A stretch of 64,000 bases of DNA, taken from positions 186,001 to 250,000 of the forward strand of contig NZ_JBHMFS010000001.1 of NCBI RefSeq assembly GCF_051433165.1, read 5' to 3'. The notes under the pieces are model-generated. The model made no database searches. It was not told the DNA's origin and saw only the letters and a program-made list of their open reading frames with translations. Within the stretch, counting starts at the first letter, position 1. Every line of letters begins with the position of its first letter. The position numbers were made by a program, and so were the translations under genes. The stretch comes from Falsiroseomonas sp051433165 (GTDB taxonomy: Bacteria > Pseudomonadota > Alphaproteobacteria > Acetobacterales > Acetobacteraceae). Below, piece by piece: positions 16,549 to 25,036 of the stretch.

Positions 16549-17703
16549 TCAGACCGCGCCGGCAACCGCCGCGATCACCCGGGCCACCTCGGCCTCGCTC
16601 AGATAGGGGTGCATGGGCAGGGACAGGATCCGCTCACACAGCATCTCGGCCACCGGCAGCCCCGGCGCACCGGCGGCAATGCCCCCGGCATGGGCGGCGG
16701 CATAGGCCGGCTGGCGATGCAGCGACTTCGGGTAGTAGATCGAGGTCGGCACCCCAGCCGCCTTGCACACCTCCTGCACCCGCGCGCGCTGCGCCGCATC
16801 GGCCAGCAGGATGGAATAAAGCCCCCAGGCATGGCCCGGCTCCATCTCAGGCACCTGCACGCGGCCCACCAGCCCGGCGTGATAGGCCGCCGCCACCTTG
16901 GTGCGCGCGGCCAGCTCACCGTCCAGCAGCGGCAGCTTGGCCAGCAGGATGGCGGCCTGGATGGTGTCGAGCCGCCCATTCATGCCGGTACGCTCCACCT
17001 CATAGCGGGTCTTGCCCTCGCCGTGGGTGCGCAGGCTGCGCCACAGCTCGGCGCGGTCGGCATCATCGGTCAGCAGCGCGCCGCCATCGCCGTAACAGCC
17101 CAGCGTCTTGGTCGGGTAGAAGCTGAGTGCCGTGGCATGGCCCCAGCGACCCAGCCGCTTGTTGCCGAGCGCCGCGCCATAGGCCTGCGCCGCGTCATCC
17201 AGCGCGAACATGCCCTTCTCGGCACAGATCGCCTCGATCGCGGGCCAGTCGGCCGGCAGGCCGAACAGATCCACCCCGATCACGGCCGCCGGGCGCAGCC
17301 GGCCCTCCGCCTCGACCAGCGCGATGCGGCGCTTCAGGTCGGCGATATCGATGTTGAAGCTCACCGGGTCGACATCGACGAAGATCGGCGTCGCCCCCAG
17401 CACCAGCGGCACCTCCGCCGTCGCGGTGTAGGTGAAGGCTGGCAAGAACACCGCATCACCGCGGCCGATCCCCTCGCCCATCATCGCAATCTGCAGGGCA
17501 TCGGTGCCGGAGGACACGCCGACGCCATGTGCGCAGCCGGAGAAGGCAGCCAGCTTCTGCTCCAGCTCCGCCACCTCCGGCCCGTTTATGAAGCGACCAC
17601 CGTCGAGCACCGAGGCCAAGCGCTGGTCCAACTCCGCGCGGATCAGCGCCTGCTGCGCCTTCATGTCGAACAGGGCGATGGGGGGAAGGCTGGTCATGGG
17701 CAT
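16549..17703 (-). CDS. DegT/DnrJ/EryC1-family sugar aminotransferase
   Basis: PLP-dependent aminotransferase of about 384 residues acting on nucleotide keto-sugars. The motif GVSSGTDALQIAM and the PLP-lysine segment SFYPTKTLGCYGDGGAL are clear, with a second block RTHGEGKTRYEVERTGMNGR. It is closest in style to WlbE/WecE/FdtB-type enzymes that make amino or acetamido sugars for surface polysaccharides. ATG codons at 17703 and 17697 (MTSLPP) are both possible. It stands alone: no dehydratase, epimerase or glycosyltransferase is adjacent, so the nucleotide sugar is unknown. It may serve the same envelope glycans as the pyruvyl transferase pair or the glf cluster, which is inference. Confidence 0.85.
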   Translation of the reverse strand: MPMTSLPPIALFDMKAQQALIRAELDQRLASVLDGGRFINGPEVAELEQKLAAFSGCAHGVGVSSGTDALQIAMMGEGIGRGDAVFLPAFTYTATAEVPLVLGATPIFVDVDPVSFNIDIADLKRRIALVEAEGRLRPAAVIGVDLFGLPADWPAIEAICAEKGMFALDDAAQAYGAALGNKRLGRWGHATALSFYPTKTLGCYGDGGALLTDDADRAELWRSLRTHGEGKTRYEVERTGMNGRLDTIQAAILLAKLPLLDGELAARTKVAAAYHAGLVGRVQVPEMEPGHAWGLYSILLADAAQRARVQEVCKAAGVPTSIYYPKSLHRQPAYAAAHAGGIAAGAPGLPVAEMLCERILSLPMHPYLSEAEVARVIAAVAGAV

Positions 17704-18000
17704 CCGTCGGCAGGTTTCGGCGCTCTCATTATCCCCACCCGCCCGAGCGGCCAAATCACCCAGCGTTTCGCTGCTTTTCGCGATCGAATGCTCCGCCCTG
17801 TTGTCTGGTCGCCGTAGGCGACCGGCGCGGTAGCCAGCCCGTCCAACGCCCAATCAGCCGAGTTTCGTTTATTTTGCAGCATTGTAGACAAAATATTCCA
17901 AGAAAACGTTCTTTTGGCCGATCGAAGTCCCGCGCTTTAACGCTGCGGCAAGACGCACCACCGCAATAATGGAGCGATCACGGAAAGGTTATTCCTCGAA
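17704..18000. other. Divergent intergenic region, aminotransferase / chemoreceptor
   Basis: 297 nt between two divergent genes with no gene of its own. Composition falls markedly toward A/T at about 17860-17920, as expected for promoters of one or both genes. A perfect 7-bp hairpin (GGTCGCC-GTA-GGCGACC, 17807-17823) lies in the leader side of the aminotransferase gene. A near-match to the DnaA box (TTATCCCCA, 17729-17737) is also present. I could not place -35/-10 elements with confidence. Confidence 0.5.
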
Positions 18001-20076
18001 ATGCGCATCCGAACCGTCTTCTTCATCGGCTTTGCCTTGATCGCGCTACCTGGATTCCTTCTCTCCGCCTGGCTCGCCAATGACGCCTGGCGCAGCGCAC
18101 AGCAGGCGGAGCGGAGCATCCTCGAGACCCGCACGCTGAATGACGTGCTGCGCGCCCAGATCGGCTACGCCGTGCAATCCGGCCGACTGAGCGCCGCGCT
18201 GGTCCTGCCCCAACCGAACCTGACCGAGCTGCGGGAGGGGCACGCAACCGCGCTGACCATGCTGAACGCGGCGGAAGCCAGCGCCACCGCCGCCGGCTTC
18301 GATCCCGCGGTCATGCGGCGCACCGCCCAGACGGCGACGGACCTGCTGCGGCGCGTCACGGAAGCCGCGGCCCGTCCGGTGGCGGAACGCGATCCGGCGA
18401 TCCTGCGGGACCTCACGGCGGCACGGAACGAGATCGGCAATGGCATGACCGCCCTGGCGCAAACCGTCGGCCGCCGCCTGGCCGCTACCGCGCCGGACCT
18501 GGCCATCCGGGCCGAGGTCGCCATCCATGCCGCGACGCTTCGCGACCTCGCCGGCCGCCGCGCCCTGTTCATCACCGGCTGGGTCGGCGGTCGCCCGGTG
18601 GAAGCGCAGGCCATCACCACGGCCCGCCTGCTGACCGGGCGCATGCAGGAGTCCTTCAGCAACATCGAGCGCCTCTCCGAAGCCCTCGGCACGCCGCGCC
18701 TGATGGATGCCCTGGCGGCACAGCGCCGCAGCTATGTCGGGCAATCCGAGCCGGGCTGGAGCCGGCTGATCGACGAGGCCGCCAGCCGCCTCGGCGCGCC
18801 GCCCGCCGCGCAAGCCGCCGCCTGGCCGGTGACCATCGCGCAGTTCCGCCCCTTCTCCGTCGCCGCCCTGGCCGAACTGCTGGGGATGCGGGACGCGGCG
18901 CTGGAGGAAGCCCTGGCCGCCGGCGAGGCGACCAGCACGGGCCATTGGAGGGCGCTGGAATTCACCGGCCTCGCCATGCTGGCCACCTTCGGCCTGGTGC
19001 TGGGCACGCTGGTGGTGATGCTGCGCCGGATCGTCGCCCCGCTGGGCGCGCTGACCAGCGTGGTCGGCCGCATCGGCGGCGGCGAGCTGACGCTGGACGT
19101 GCCCGGCCGCACCCGCACCGACGAACTGGGTGAGATGGCCGGCGCCGTCGAAAATCTGCGCCAAGCCTCGCTCCAGCGCGAAGCCCTGGAAGCATCGCAG
19201 GCCACCGAGCGGCAAACCCGCCTGGCCCGCGCCGCCGCGGTGGAGACGCTGCTACACGGCTTCGAGGGCGAAACCGCAGACGTGCTGCGCACCGTCGCCT
19301 CCGCCGCCACCGAACTCGACGCCACCGCCGGCTCCATGGCCGCCACCGCCGAAAGCGGCGCTTCCCGCGCCAATGCCGTCGCCGAGGCCTCGGCCCTCGC
19401 CAGCACCAATGTCGGCAGTGTCGCCGCCGCGACGGAGGAGCTCTCCGCCTCCATCGCCGAGGTCGTCCGCCAGATCGAGGCCTCCGCCCAGGCGGCGCGG
19501 GAAGCCACCGCCGCCGCCGAGGCCACCGATTCCACCGTCCGCGGCCTGTCCGAGGCGGCGTCCCGCATCGGCGACGTCGTCCGCCTGATCGGCGACATCG
19601 CCGGCCAGACCAACCTGCTGGCGCTGAACGCCACCATCGAGGCGGCCCGCGCCGGGGAAGCCGGCAAGGGCTTCGCCGTGGTGGCAAGCGAGGTGAAGCT
19701 GCTCGCCGCGCAGACCGCCAAGGCGACCGAGGATATCGGCGCCCAGATCGGTGCCATGCAGACCGAGACCAACCGCACCGTGGACGTCGTGCGCGCCATC
19801 GCGCGAACCATCGAGACGCTGAACGCGACCACCGCCCAGGTGGCGGAGACCGCTTCCCAGCAGGCCCAGGCGACGGCGGAGATCGGCCAGGCGGTCGCCG
19901 AAGCCGCCAGCGGTACGAGGCAGGCGGCGCATCACGCGACGGGCGTCAGCGAGGATGCGGCGCGAACCGGAACCGCCGCCGCTGATGTCCGCAGTGCCTC
20001 AGCCGAGCTGGCCCGTCAGGCCGAGACGCTGCGCGGCAAGGTGGATACCTTCCTCGGCGCCATCCGCGCCGCGTAA
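18001..20076 (+). CDS. Methyl-accepting chemotaxis protein
   Basis: 691-residue transmembrane chemoreceptor. A signal-anchor helix at about residues 5-24 and a second membrane helix at about 318-342 enclose a helical, roughly 290-residue periplasmic sensor without a recognisable PAS or Cache fold. A HAMP linker follows (LGALTSVVGRIGGGELTLDV), then a coiled-coil signalling domain whose hairpin tip carries QTNLLALNATIEAARAGEAG, the CheA/CheW-binding signature. No pentapeptide for CheR/CheB docking is seen at the C-terminus. There are no other chemotaxis genes in the window, so it is an orphan receptor feeding a remote system. The ligand is unknown. It ends 3 nt from the convergent olsB-like gene. 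Confidence 0.93.
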   Translation: MRIRTVFFIGFALIALPGFLLSAWLANDAWRSAQQAERSILETRTLNDVLRAQIGYAVQSGRLSAALVLPQPNLTELREGHATALTMLNAAEASATAAGFDPAVMRRTAQTATDLLRRVTEAAARPVAERDPAILRDLTAARNEIGNGMTALAQTVGRRLAATAPDLAIRAEVAIHAATLRDLAGRRALFITGWVGGRPVEAQAITTARLLTGRMQESFSNIERLSEALGTPRLMDALAAQRRSYVGQSEPGWSRLIDEAASRLGAPPAAQAAAWPVTIAQFRPFSVAALAELLGMRDAALEEALAAGEATSTGHWRALEFTGLAMLATFGLVLGTLVVMLRRIVAPLGALTSVVGRIGGGELTLDVPGRTRTDELGEMAGAVENLRQASLQREALEASQATERQTRLARAAAVETLLHGFEGETADVLRTVASAATELDATAGSMAATAESGASRANAVAEASALASTNVGSVAAATEELSASIAEVVRQIEASAQAAREATAAAEATDSTVRGLSEAASRIGDVVRLIGDIAGQTNLLALNATIEAARAGEAGKGFAVVASEVKLLAAQTAKATEDIGAQIGAMQTETNRTVDVVRAIARTIETLNATTAQVAETASQQAQATAEIGQAVAEAASGTRQAAHHATGVSEDAARTGTAAADVRSASAELARQAETLRGKVDTFLGAIRAA

Positions 20077-20079
20077 GGC

Positions 20080-20931
20080 TCAGCCGGGGCCGGCGGTGCG
20101 CTCGTAGTGGCGGAAATACTTGTCGGTGATGAGATCGGTCTTCACCACGATGCAGACATCCGTGGTGTTGAATTGCGGGTCGAGCACCGCGCCATCGCCG
20201 ACAAAGCCGCCCAGCCGCAGATAGCCCTTCACCAGCGGCGGCAGGGCGCCGAGCGCAGCCCGCATGTCCATCGCCTGCGCGGGCATGCGGTCCATGGCGA
20301 TGTAGCGGTCCGCCACCGCGCGCGGGCGCAGGGCCGGCGGGGCCAGGTGGTTGGCGTGCAGATAGCTGAGCTGCGGCGCCAACGCATCCAGATCCGTACC
20401 GTGCAGGGACGCGCAGCCGAACATCAGGTCGATCCGGTGGCGGAAGACGAAGGCGGCAATACCGCGCCATAGAAGCTGCAAGGTGCCACGCGTGCGGTAG
20501 GCGCTGGCAACGCAGGACCGGCCCAGCTCCATGATCTGCCCGTCATAGGCGAGCAGCGGTGCAAGGTCGTATTCCGCCGCCGAATAGAAGCCACCGAGCC
20601 GGTCCGCGGATGGGCGGCGGATCAGCCGGTAGGTGCCCACCACGGCTTCCGCGCCGTTGCCCAGATCATGGTCCAGCACCAGCAGGTGGTCGGCCACGGA
20701 ATCGAAGGCGTCGCAATCCCGCTTGCTGGCCCGCGTCGCGGCATCCGGATGCGCGCCCATCTCCTCGTAGAAGACGCGGTAGCGCAACGCCTGGGCGGCA
20801 TCGATCTCCGCCGCACTTTCCGCAAGGCGCAGGCCGAGATTGCCTGCGCGCAGTTCCTCAAATCCTGCCCCAAGCGGGGCCGGTGGGCTGGGAAGCGGCG
20901 CGTCGTCCTGCAGGGGGCCGTCCACACTCAT
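20080..20931 (-). CDS. olsB: Ornithine-acyl[acyl carrier protein] N-acyltransferase OlsB-like
   Basis: 283-residue GNAT-fold acyltransferase of the OlsB type, which N-acylates ornithine with a 3-hydroxyacyl group in the first step of ornithine-lipid synthesis. Seen: ALRYRVFYEEMGAH at the start of the domain, DHLLVLD, VVGTYRLIRR and the ELGRSCVASAYRTRGTLQLL acyl-carrier-binding region, followed by the MFGCASLHGTD block. ATG 20931 (MSVDG) is chosen because AGGA lies 8 nt upstream; a second ATG at 20949 exists. The usual partner olsA (plsC-like) is not adjacent. The second half of the pathway must therefore lie elsewhere, or this gene has another acyl acceptor. Confidence 0.8.
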   Translation of the reverse strand: MSVDGPLQDDAPLPSPPAPLGAGFEELRAGNLGLRLAESAAEIDAAQALRYRVFYEEMGAHPDAATRASKRDCDAFDSVADHLLVLDHDLGNGAEAVVGTYRLIRRPSADRLGGFYSAAEYDLAPLLAYDGQIMELGRSCVASAYRTRGTLQLLWRGIAAFVFRHRIDLMFGCASLHGTDLDALAPQLSYLHANHLAPPALRPRAVADRYIAMDRMPAQAMDMRAALGALPPLVKGYLRLGGFVGDGAVLDPQFNTTDVCIVVKTDLITDKYFRHYERTAGPG

Positions 20932-20980
20932 GCGGATTCCTTCTCGCATATCTCCGCGGCTTGTCCCCGACAGGGCACGC

Positions 20981-21478
20981 TCAGCCGCGGATCTTGCCGG
21001 GGCGGGGCGGGCGTGTCGCCAGGGCGACAGGGGCGCGACGGCCGAACAATTCCAGCCGCTGCCCCACAAGTGTGAACCCGAGGCGCTTGGCAATGGCCTG
21101 CGCCAGCTTCTCATGCTCCGGATCTTCGAATTCCAGCACCTTGCCGGTGTCCACATCGATCAGATGGTGGTGGTGCCCACGATCCGTCGGGTCGTAGCGG
21201 GCGCGGCCGCCGCCGAAGTCGCGGCGTTCGACGATTCCCTTTTCTTCCAGAAGCCGGACGGTGCGGTAGACTGTGGCCACCGAGATCTTGGCATCGAGGG
21301 TGACAGCGCGGCGATAGAGTTCCTCCACATCCGGGTGGTCCTCGGCTTCGCTCAGCACGCGTGCGATCAACCGGCGCTGACCGGTCATTTTCAGTCCACG
21401 CTCGATGCAGAGTCGCTCGATCCGCGAAGGATCCGGGCGTACGGCATCAGCGCGTGTCGGGGCGTCGGAACTCTGCAT
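20981..21478 (-). CDS. fur: Fur/Mur-family metal-dependent regulator
   Basis: 165-residue winged-helix regulator of the Fur family. The DNA-binding domain includes KMTGQRRLIARVL and the recognition helix region ISVATVYRTVRLLEEKGIV. The metal-binding linker is GHHHHLIDVDTGKVLEF (His 102-105). The two CxxC pairs of classical zinc-structured Fur are absent, the form seen in alphaproteobacterial Fur/Mur proteins that mostly respond to manganese or play a reduced iron role. ATG 21478 (MQSSD) is preferred over 21493. It belongs to a conserved neighbourhood with mucR, rimI, tsaB and olsB. Whether Fe or Mn is the effector cannot be decided from sequence. Confidence 0.88.
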   Translation of the reverse strand: MQSSDAPTRADAVRPDPSRIERLCIERGLKMTGQRRLIARVLSEAEDHPDVEELYRRAVTLDAKISVATVYRTVRLLEEKGIVERRDFGGGRARYDPTDRGHHHHLIDVDTGKVLEFEDPEHEKLAQAIAKRLGFTLVGQRLELFGRRAPVALATRPPRPGKIRG

Positions 21479-21591
21479 GTTCAGGCGCGGCACCCTCCGG
21501 CGATCCGGCGCAGGACGGCCGGAGCGCTATCAATAGCCCCGACCGTCGCGCCAGACCACCCAGGGGATGCGGCGGGTGCAGAGAGTGCTTT

Positions 21592-22044
21592 TCAGCCCTC
21601 GCGCGCGGCGGTCGCCGTGCGGCCCCGGCCGGGCGGGCGGCCGCGCGGCTTGGTGCCCAGGCCGATGCGCTTGGCCAGCGTGGACCGGTGCTTGGTGTAG
21701 TTCGGCGCCACCATCGGGTAGTCCGACGGCAGGCCCCAGCGTTCCCGGTACTGGTCGGGCGTCAGGTTGAACGAAGTCTTCAGATGCCGCTTGAGCATCT
21801 TCAGCTTCTTGCCATCTTCCAGGCAGATCAGGAATTCGGGCGTGACCGACTTCTTCACCGGCACCGCGGGTTGCGGCCGTTCCGCCACCTCGATCACAGG
21901 CTGGCCCATGGTGGACAGGGTCCGGTAGACTTCCTGGATCAGGTTAGGCAGGTCGGACACCGCCACGGAATTGTTCGACACATGCGCCGAAACGATCTCG
22001 GCGGTCAGGCCAAGGATGTCGGGATTGGAAGTCGTTTCAGCCAT
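21592..22044 (-). CDS. mucR: MucR/Ros-family zinc-finger regulator
   Basis: 150-residue regulator of the Ros/MucR family, nucleoid-associated transcription factors that repress exopolysaccharide, motility and virulence genes in alphaproteobacteria. Seen: the N-terminal segment LGLTAEIVSAHVSNNSV, which mediates oligomerisation in MucR, and the prokaryotic zinc-finger block FLICLEDGKKLKMLKRHLKT followed by NLTPDQYRERWGLPSDYPMVAP. The basic GRPPGRGR tail resembles an AT-hook. It is divergent from a TusA-family gene across an AT-rich 153-nt gap, the sort of DNA MucR prefers, so autoregulation is likely but inferred. It may control the polysaccharide genes elsewhere in the window. Confidence 0.92.
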   Translation of the reverse strand: MAETTSNPDILGLTAEIVSAHVSNNSVAVSDLPNLIQEVYRTLSTMGQPVIEVAERPQPAVPVKKSVTPEFLICLEDGKKLKMLKRHLKTSFNLTPDQYRERWGLPSDYPMVAPNYTKHRSTLAKRIGLGTKPRGRPPGRGRTATAAREG

Positions 22045-22135
22045 GATTCCGGTCTCGCCTGCATTGTCGGGCCGGGAACGGCCGACGCGTCCGTGGCGCT
22101 CGGACGAGATGTCCTGGGCCACGCTACTTCGCGCG

Positions 22136-22165
22136 AATATATTGCCCAGAATCGCTTCATTGCAA
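22136..22165 (-). promoter_or_regulatory. Likely mucR promoter
   Basis: On the minus strand TTGCAA (22165-22160) and TATATT (22141-22136) are separated by 18 nt, a good sigma-70-type match, about 92 nt upstream of the mucR ATG. The surrounding gap (22045-22197) is the most AT-rich promoter region near here. Overlapping elements for the divergent tusA-like gene are expected but not resolved. Confidence 0.5.
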
Positions 22166-22197
22166 CGATCATTGTCAAACAAAATGGGTGCGTTCCG

Positions 22198-22455
22198 ATG
22201 AATCCTGTCACAGACGAAGAACAGACCCACGATCGGGACCTGGATATCACAAACGAGACTTGTCCGATGACCTTTGTGCGTACCCGCCTGGCTCTCGACC
22301 GCATGCAGCCAGGGCAGGTCCTGCGGCTGCGGCTGCAAGGCGACGAACCGCGCCGGAACGTGCCCCGCACGGCGACCGAACAGGGCCACACCGTATTATC
22401 CGCAACGGAAGCGGCAGATGGGGTGCAGATACTGCGGATCCGCAAGAAGGGCTGA
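22198..22455 (+). CDS. TusA-family sulfurtransferase-like protein
   Basis: 85-residue TusA/SirA-fold protein. The motif ETCPMTFVRTRLALDRM holds the single conserved Cys at the start of the first helix, where TusA carries its persulfide, and a LRLRLQGDEPRRNVPR strand-loop follows. The second proline of the usual CPxP motif is replaced (CPMT), the form common in alphaproteobacterial members. E. coli TusA delivers sulfur for 2-thiouridine at tRNA wobble positions; here the sulfur acceptor is unknown. ATG 22198 is used; it directly abuts the convergent rimI (stop to stop 0 nt). Confidence 0.82.
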   Translation: MNPVTDEEQTHDRDLDITNETCPMTFVRTRLALDRMQPGQVLRLRLQGDEPRRNVPRTATEQGHTVLSATEAADGVQILRIRKKG

Positions 22456-22863
22456 CTATTCGTCCAACGCCCGCCGCAGCACCAGCGCATCCGCCCCATC
22501 CGCATAGTAGCGCCGCCGCCGCCCGACCTCCGTGAAGCCGCAGGCGGCATAGAGCGCGCGGGCTTGCGCGTTGCGGTCCGAAACCTCCAGGAACAGCGCG
22601 GTCGCACCCCGCGCCCGCGCGCCGGCCATCGCCTCGGCCATCAGGGCGGAGCCGAGGCCCGCGCGGCGTGCCGTGGGCACCACGGCCAAGGTCAGGATCT
22701 CGGCCTCATCGGCGGCGACACGGACCAGCACGAAACCCGCGCCCGGGCGCAGCACGCCGAAGGCGCCCGGCATGTCCAGCATCAGCGCAATGGCAGCCGT
22801 GCCCCAGGCCTCGGCTGGGGGGAAGCTGGCGGCATGCAGCGCCGCGGCATCGGCCGGGTTCAT
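22456..22863 (-). CDS. rimI: Ribosomal protein S18-alanine N-acetyltransferase RimI
   Basis: 135-residue GNAT acetyltransferase modifying the N-terminus of ribosomal protein S18. The acetyl-CoA-binding motif is VVPTARRAGLGSALMAEAM with the downstream FLEVSDRNAQARALYAACGF typical of RimI. The start overlaps the tsaB stop through ATGA, the usual tsaB-rimI coupling. ATG 22863 is chosen for this overlap. Confidence 0.9.
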   Translation of the reverse strand: MNPADAAALHAASFPPAEAWGTAAIALMLDMPGAFGVLRPGAGFVLVRVAADEAEILTLAVVPTARRAGLGSALMAEAMAGARARGATALFLEVSDRNAQARALYAACGFTEVGRRRRYYADGADALVLRRALDE

Positions 22864-23516
22864 CTGGCAACGGGCAGCCGCACCGCCGGCGGCTCGGCAT
22901 AAAGCGGCGAAGCATCCCGCGGGGCGATCGTGCCAGCCAGGCGCAGCAGCGCCACCCGGCCGGCCGCGGCGGCCTGCGGCAGGCGGCTGTCGGTCAGCAC
23001 CGCGCGGGCGCCGCGCGCCAGCAGCCGGGCGGCGGCGATGGCGGCCGCATCGCCGACCAGCGCCACCGGCCCATCCGGGCGCGGCAACTCGGCCTCCGCC
23101 ATCGGGCGCGGCGGGCCCTCCGCGGTCCAGGCGCCGGGGGCGAGGCATTCCAGCACCAGTCGGCCGCGCTTCGTATCCACCGCCGACCACACCGCATGGG
23201 TCTGCCGCAGCGCATCCGGCAGCGCAGCCGCCAGCGCCTCCCCGGTCGTGACGCCGATCAGCCGCGCACCGGCGCCCAGCGCCAGCCCCTCGGCGAGCGC
23301 GATGGCGGCGCGCAGACCGGTGAAGCCACCCGGCCCGACCACCACCGCCACCGCATCCAGCCCGCCCAGTTTGGCCAGCATCCGCGCGGCCATCGGCGGC
23401 AGCGCGGTGGGCTGCTGCCGGGCGCCATCCGCCGCTTCCTGCGCCACCAGCACCCCATCCGCGAAGGCAGCGGCGGAGCAGCGGGCGAGCGCGCCATCAA
23501 GAACCAGGAGATTCAT
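22860..23516 (-). CDS. tsaB: tRNA threonylcarbamoyladenosine biosynthesis protein TsaB
   Basis: 218-residue ASKHA-fold protein needed with TsaD, TsaE and TsaC for t6A37 in ANN-decoding tRNAs. Starts with the typical MNLLVLDGALARCSAA and includes VVVGPGGFTGLRAAIALAEG, the conserved glycine-rich loop shared with TsaD. It lacks the metal-binding histidines of TsaD, as expected. First gene of tsaB-rimI. The divergent aminotransferase gene begins 87 nt away. Confidence 0.92.
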   Translation of the reverse strand: MNLLVLDGALARCSAAAFADGVLVAQEAADGARQQPTALPPMAARMLAKLGGLDAVAVVVGPGGFTGLRAAIALAEGLALGAGARLIGVTTGEALAAALPDALRQTHAVWSAVDTKRGRLVLECLAPGAWTAEGPPRPMAEAELPRPDGPVALVGDAAAIAAARLLARGARAVLTDSRLPQAAAAGRVALLRLAGTIAPRDASPLYAEPPAVRLPVAR

Positions 23517-23602
23517 TTGCCACGCGCGCCTAGGCTGCGCTCACCAACGCTTGCCCCCAGCCGCGCCGCTTGCTTGGATCGCAGCGCAGAAGGACCACTC
23601 CG

Positions 23603-24931
23603 ATGAACGAAATACAGATCCCGCGTCGCAACAACCTCGACGCGTTCTGGATGCCCTATAGCGACAACAAGTATTTCAAATCCACCCCGCGCATGCTCGC
23701 ACGCGCCGAGGGCATGTCCTACTTCACGCCGGAAGGCACTGAGATCCTCGACGGCACCGCGGGGCTGTGGTGCTGCAATGCGGGTCACGGGCGGCGAGAG
23801 ATCGTCGAGGCGATCCAGAAGCAGGCCGCGATCATGGATTTCGCGCCGACCTTCCAACTCGGCCACCCCATCGCCTTCGAGGCCGCGGCGCGCGTGGCGG
23901 AGATGACGCCCGAAGGCATGGATCGGGTCTTCTTCGTCAATTCAGGCTCGGAGGCCGCCGATACCGCGCTGAAGATCGCGCTGGCCTACCACAAGGCGCG
24001 CGGGCAGTCGCAGCGGGTGCGGCTGGTCGGGCGGGAACGCGGCTATCACGGCGTTGGCTTCGGCGGCATGTCGGTGGGTGGCATTGGCCCCAACCGCAAG
24101 CAGTTCGGCGCCCAGCTTCCCTATGTGGACCACCTGCCGCACACCCACCTGCCGGCCCAGAACGCCTTTGCCAAGGGCCAGCCGGACCATGGCGAGCATC
24201 TGGCGGATACGCTGGAGAACCTGGTGGCCCTGCATGGCGACACCATCGCGGCCGTGATGGTCGAACCCGTCGCCGGCTCCACCGGCGTGCTGGTGCCGCC
24301 GAAGGGCTATTTGGAAAAGCTGCAAAAGATCTGCACGCAGCACGGCATCCTGCTGATCTTCGATGAGGTGATTACGGGCTTCGGCCGCATCGGCAAGCCC
24401 TTCGGCGCGGAACGCCTGGGAGTGACGCCGGACATCATGACCATGGCCAAGGGGCTGACCAACGCCGCCGTGCCGATGGGCGCCGTCGCCACCAGCAACG
24501 AGATCTACCAGACCATCGTCGATGGCGTGCCGGCGGGGATCGAACTGTTCCACGGCTACACCTATTCCGGCCACCCGCTGGCCTCCGCCGCCGCCATTGC
24601 GACGCTGGACCTGCACCGGTCGGAGGACCTGCCCGGCCGCGCTTTGGCGATGGAGCCCTATTTCGAGGAGGCGGCGCACGCCATGCGCGCCACGCCGGGC
24701 GTGACCGATGTGCGGAACATGGGCCTGATCGCCGGCGTGGAGCTGGAGCCGCACCCCGGCAAGCCGGGCGCGCGGGCCATGGAGGTGTTCCGCACCTGCT
24801 TCGACAAGGGCGTGCTGGTGCGCGTGACCGGCGACATCGTGGCGCTGTCCCCGCCGCTGATCATCGAGAAGCCGCATGTGGACCGGCTGTTCGGCACGCT
24901 GGACGAGGCGATCCGCGCCGTAGCGGCCTGA
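23603..24931 (+). CDS. Class III omega-aminotransferase (beta-alanine/omega-amino acid:pyruvate type)
   Basis: 442-residue PLP-dependent class III aminotransferase. Seen: FWMPYSDNKYFKSTPRM near the N-terminus, a hallmark of beta-alanine/omega-amino-acid:pyruvate transaminases; RVFFVNSGSEAADTALK; LLIFDEVITGFGRIG; and the PLP-lysine segment MTMAKGLTNAAVPMG. ATG 23603 has AAGGA about 8 nt upstream. It probably converts beta-alanine or related omega-amino acids with pyruvate as acceptor, cytosolic. No partner malonate-semialdehyde dehydrogenase is adjacent, and the gene looks monocistronic. Confidence 0.88.
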   Translation: MNEIQIPRRNNLDAFWMPYSDNKYFKSTPRMLARAEGMSYFTPEGTEILDGTAGLWCCNAGHGRREIVEAIQKQAAIMDFAPTFQLGHPIAFEAAARVAEMTPEGMDRVFFVNSGSEAADTALKIALAYHKARGQSQRVRLVGRERGYHGVGFGGMSVGGIGPNRKQFGAQLPYVDHLPHTHLPAQNAFAKGQPDHGEHLADTLENLVALHGDTIAAVMVEPVAGSTGVLVPPKGYLEKLQKICTQHGILLIFDEVITGFGRIGKPFGAERLGVTPDIMTMAKGLTNAAVPMGAVATSNEIYQTIVDGVPAGIELFHGYTYSGHPLASAAAIATLDLHRSEDLPGRALAMEPYFEEAAHAMRATPGVTDVRNMGLIAGVELEPHPGKPGARAMEVFRTCFDKGVLVRVTGDIVALSPPLIIEKPHVDRLFGTLDEAIRAVAA

Positions 24932-25036
24932 CGGCGCGTAACCCCGGCGCGGGATCACAGGGTTGCATGCGCCGCACGGGTAGCCGGGCGGCGCAATCCC
25001 ATATATGCGCCCAAACCGATCCCGGAGACTTCCCCG

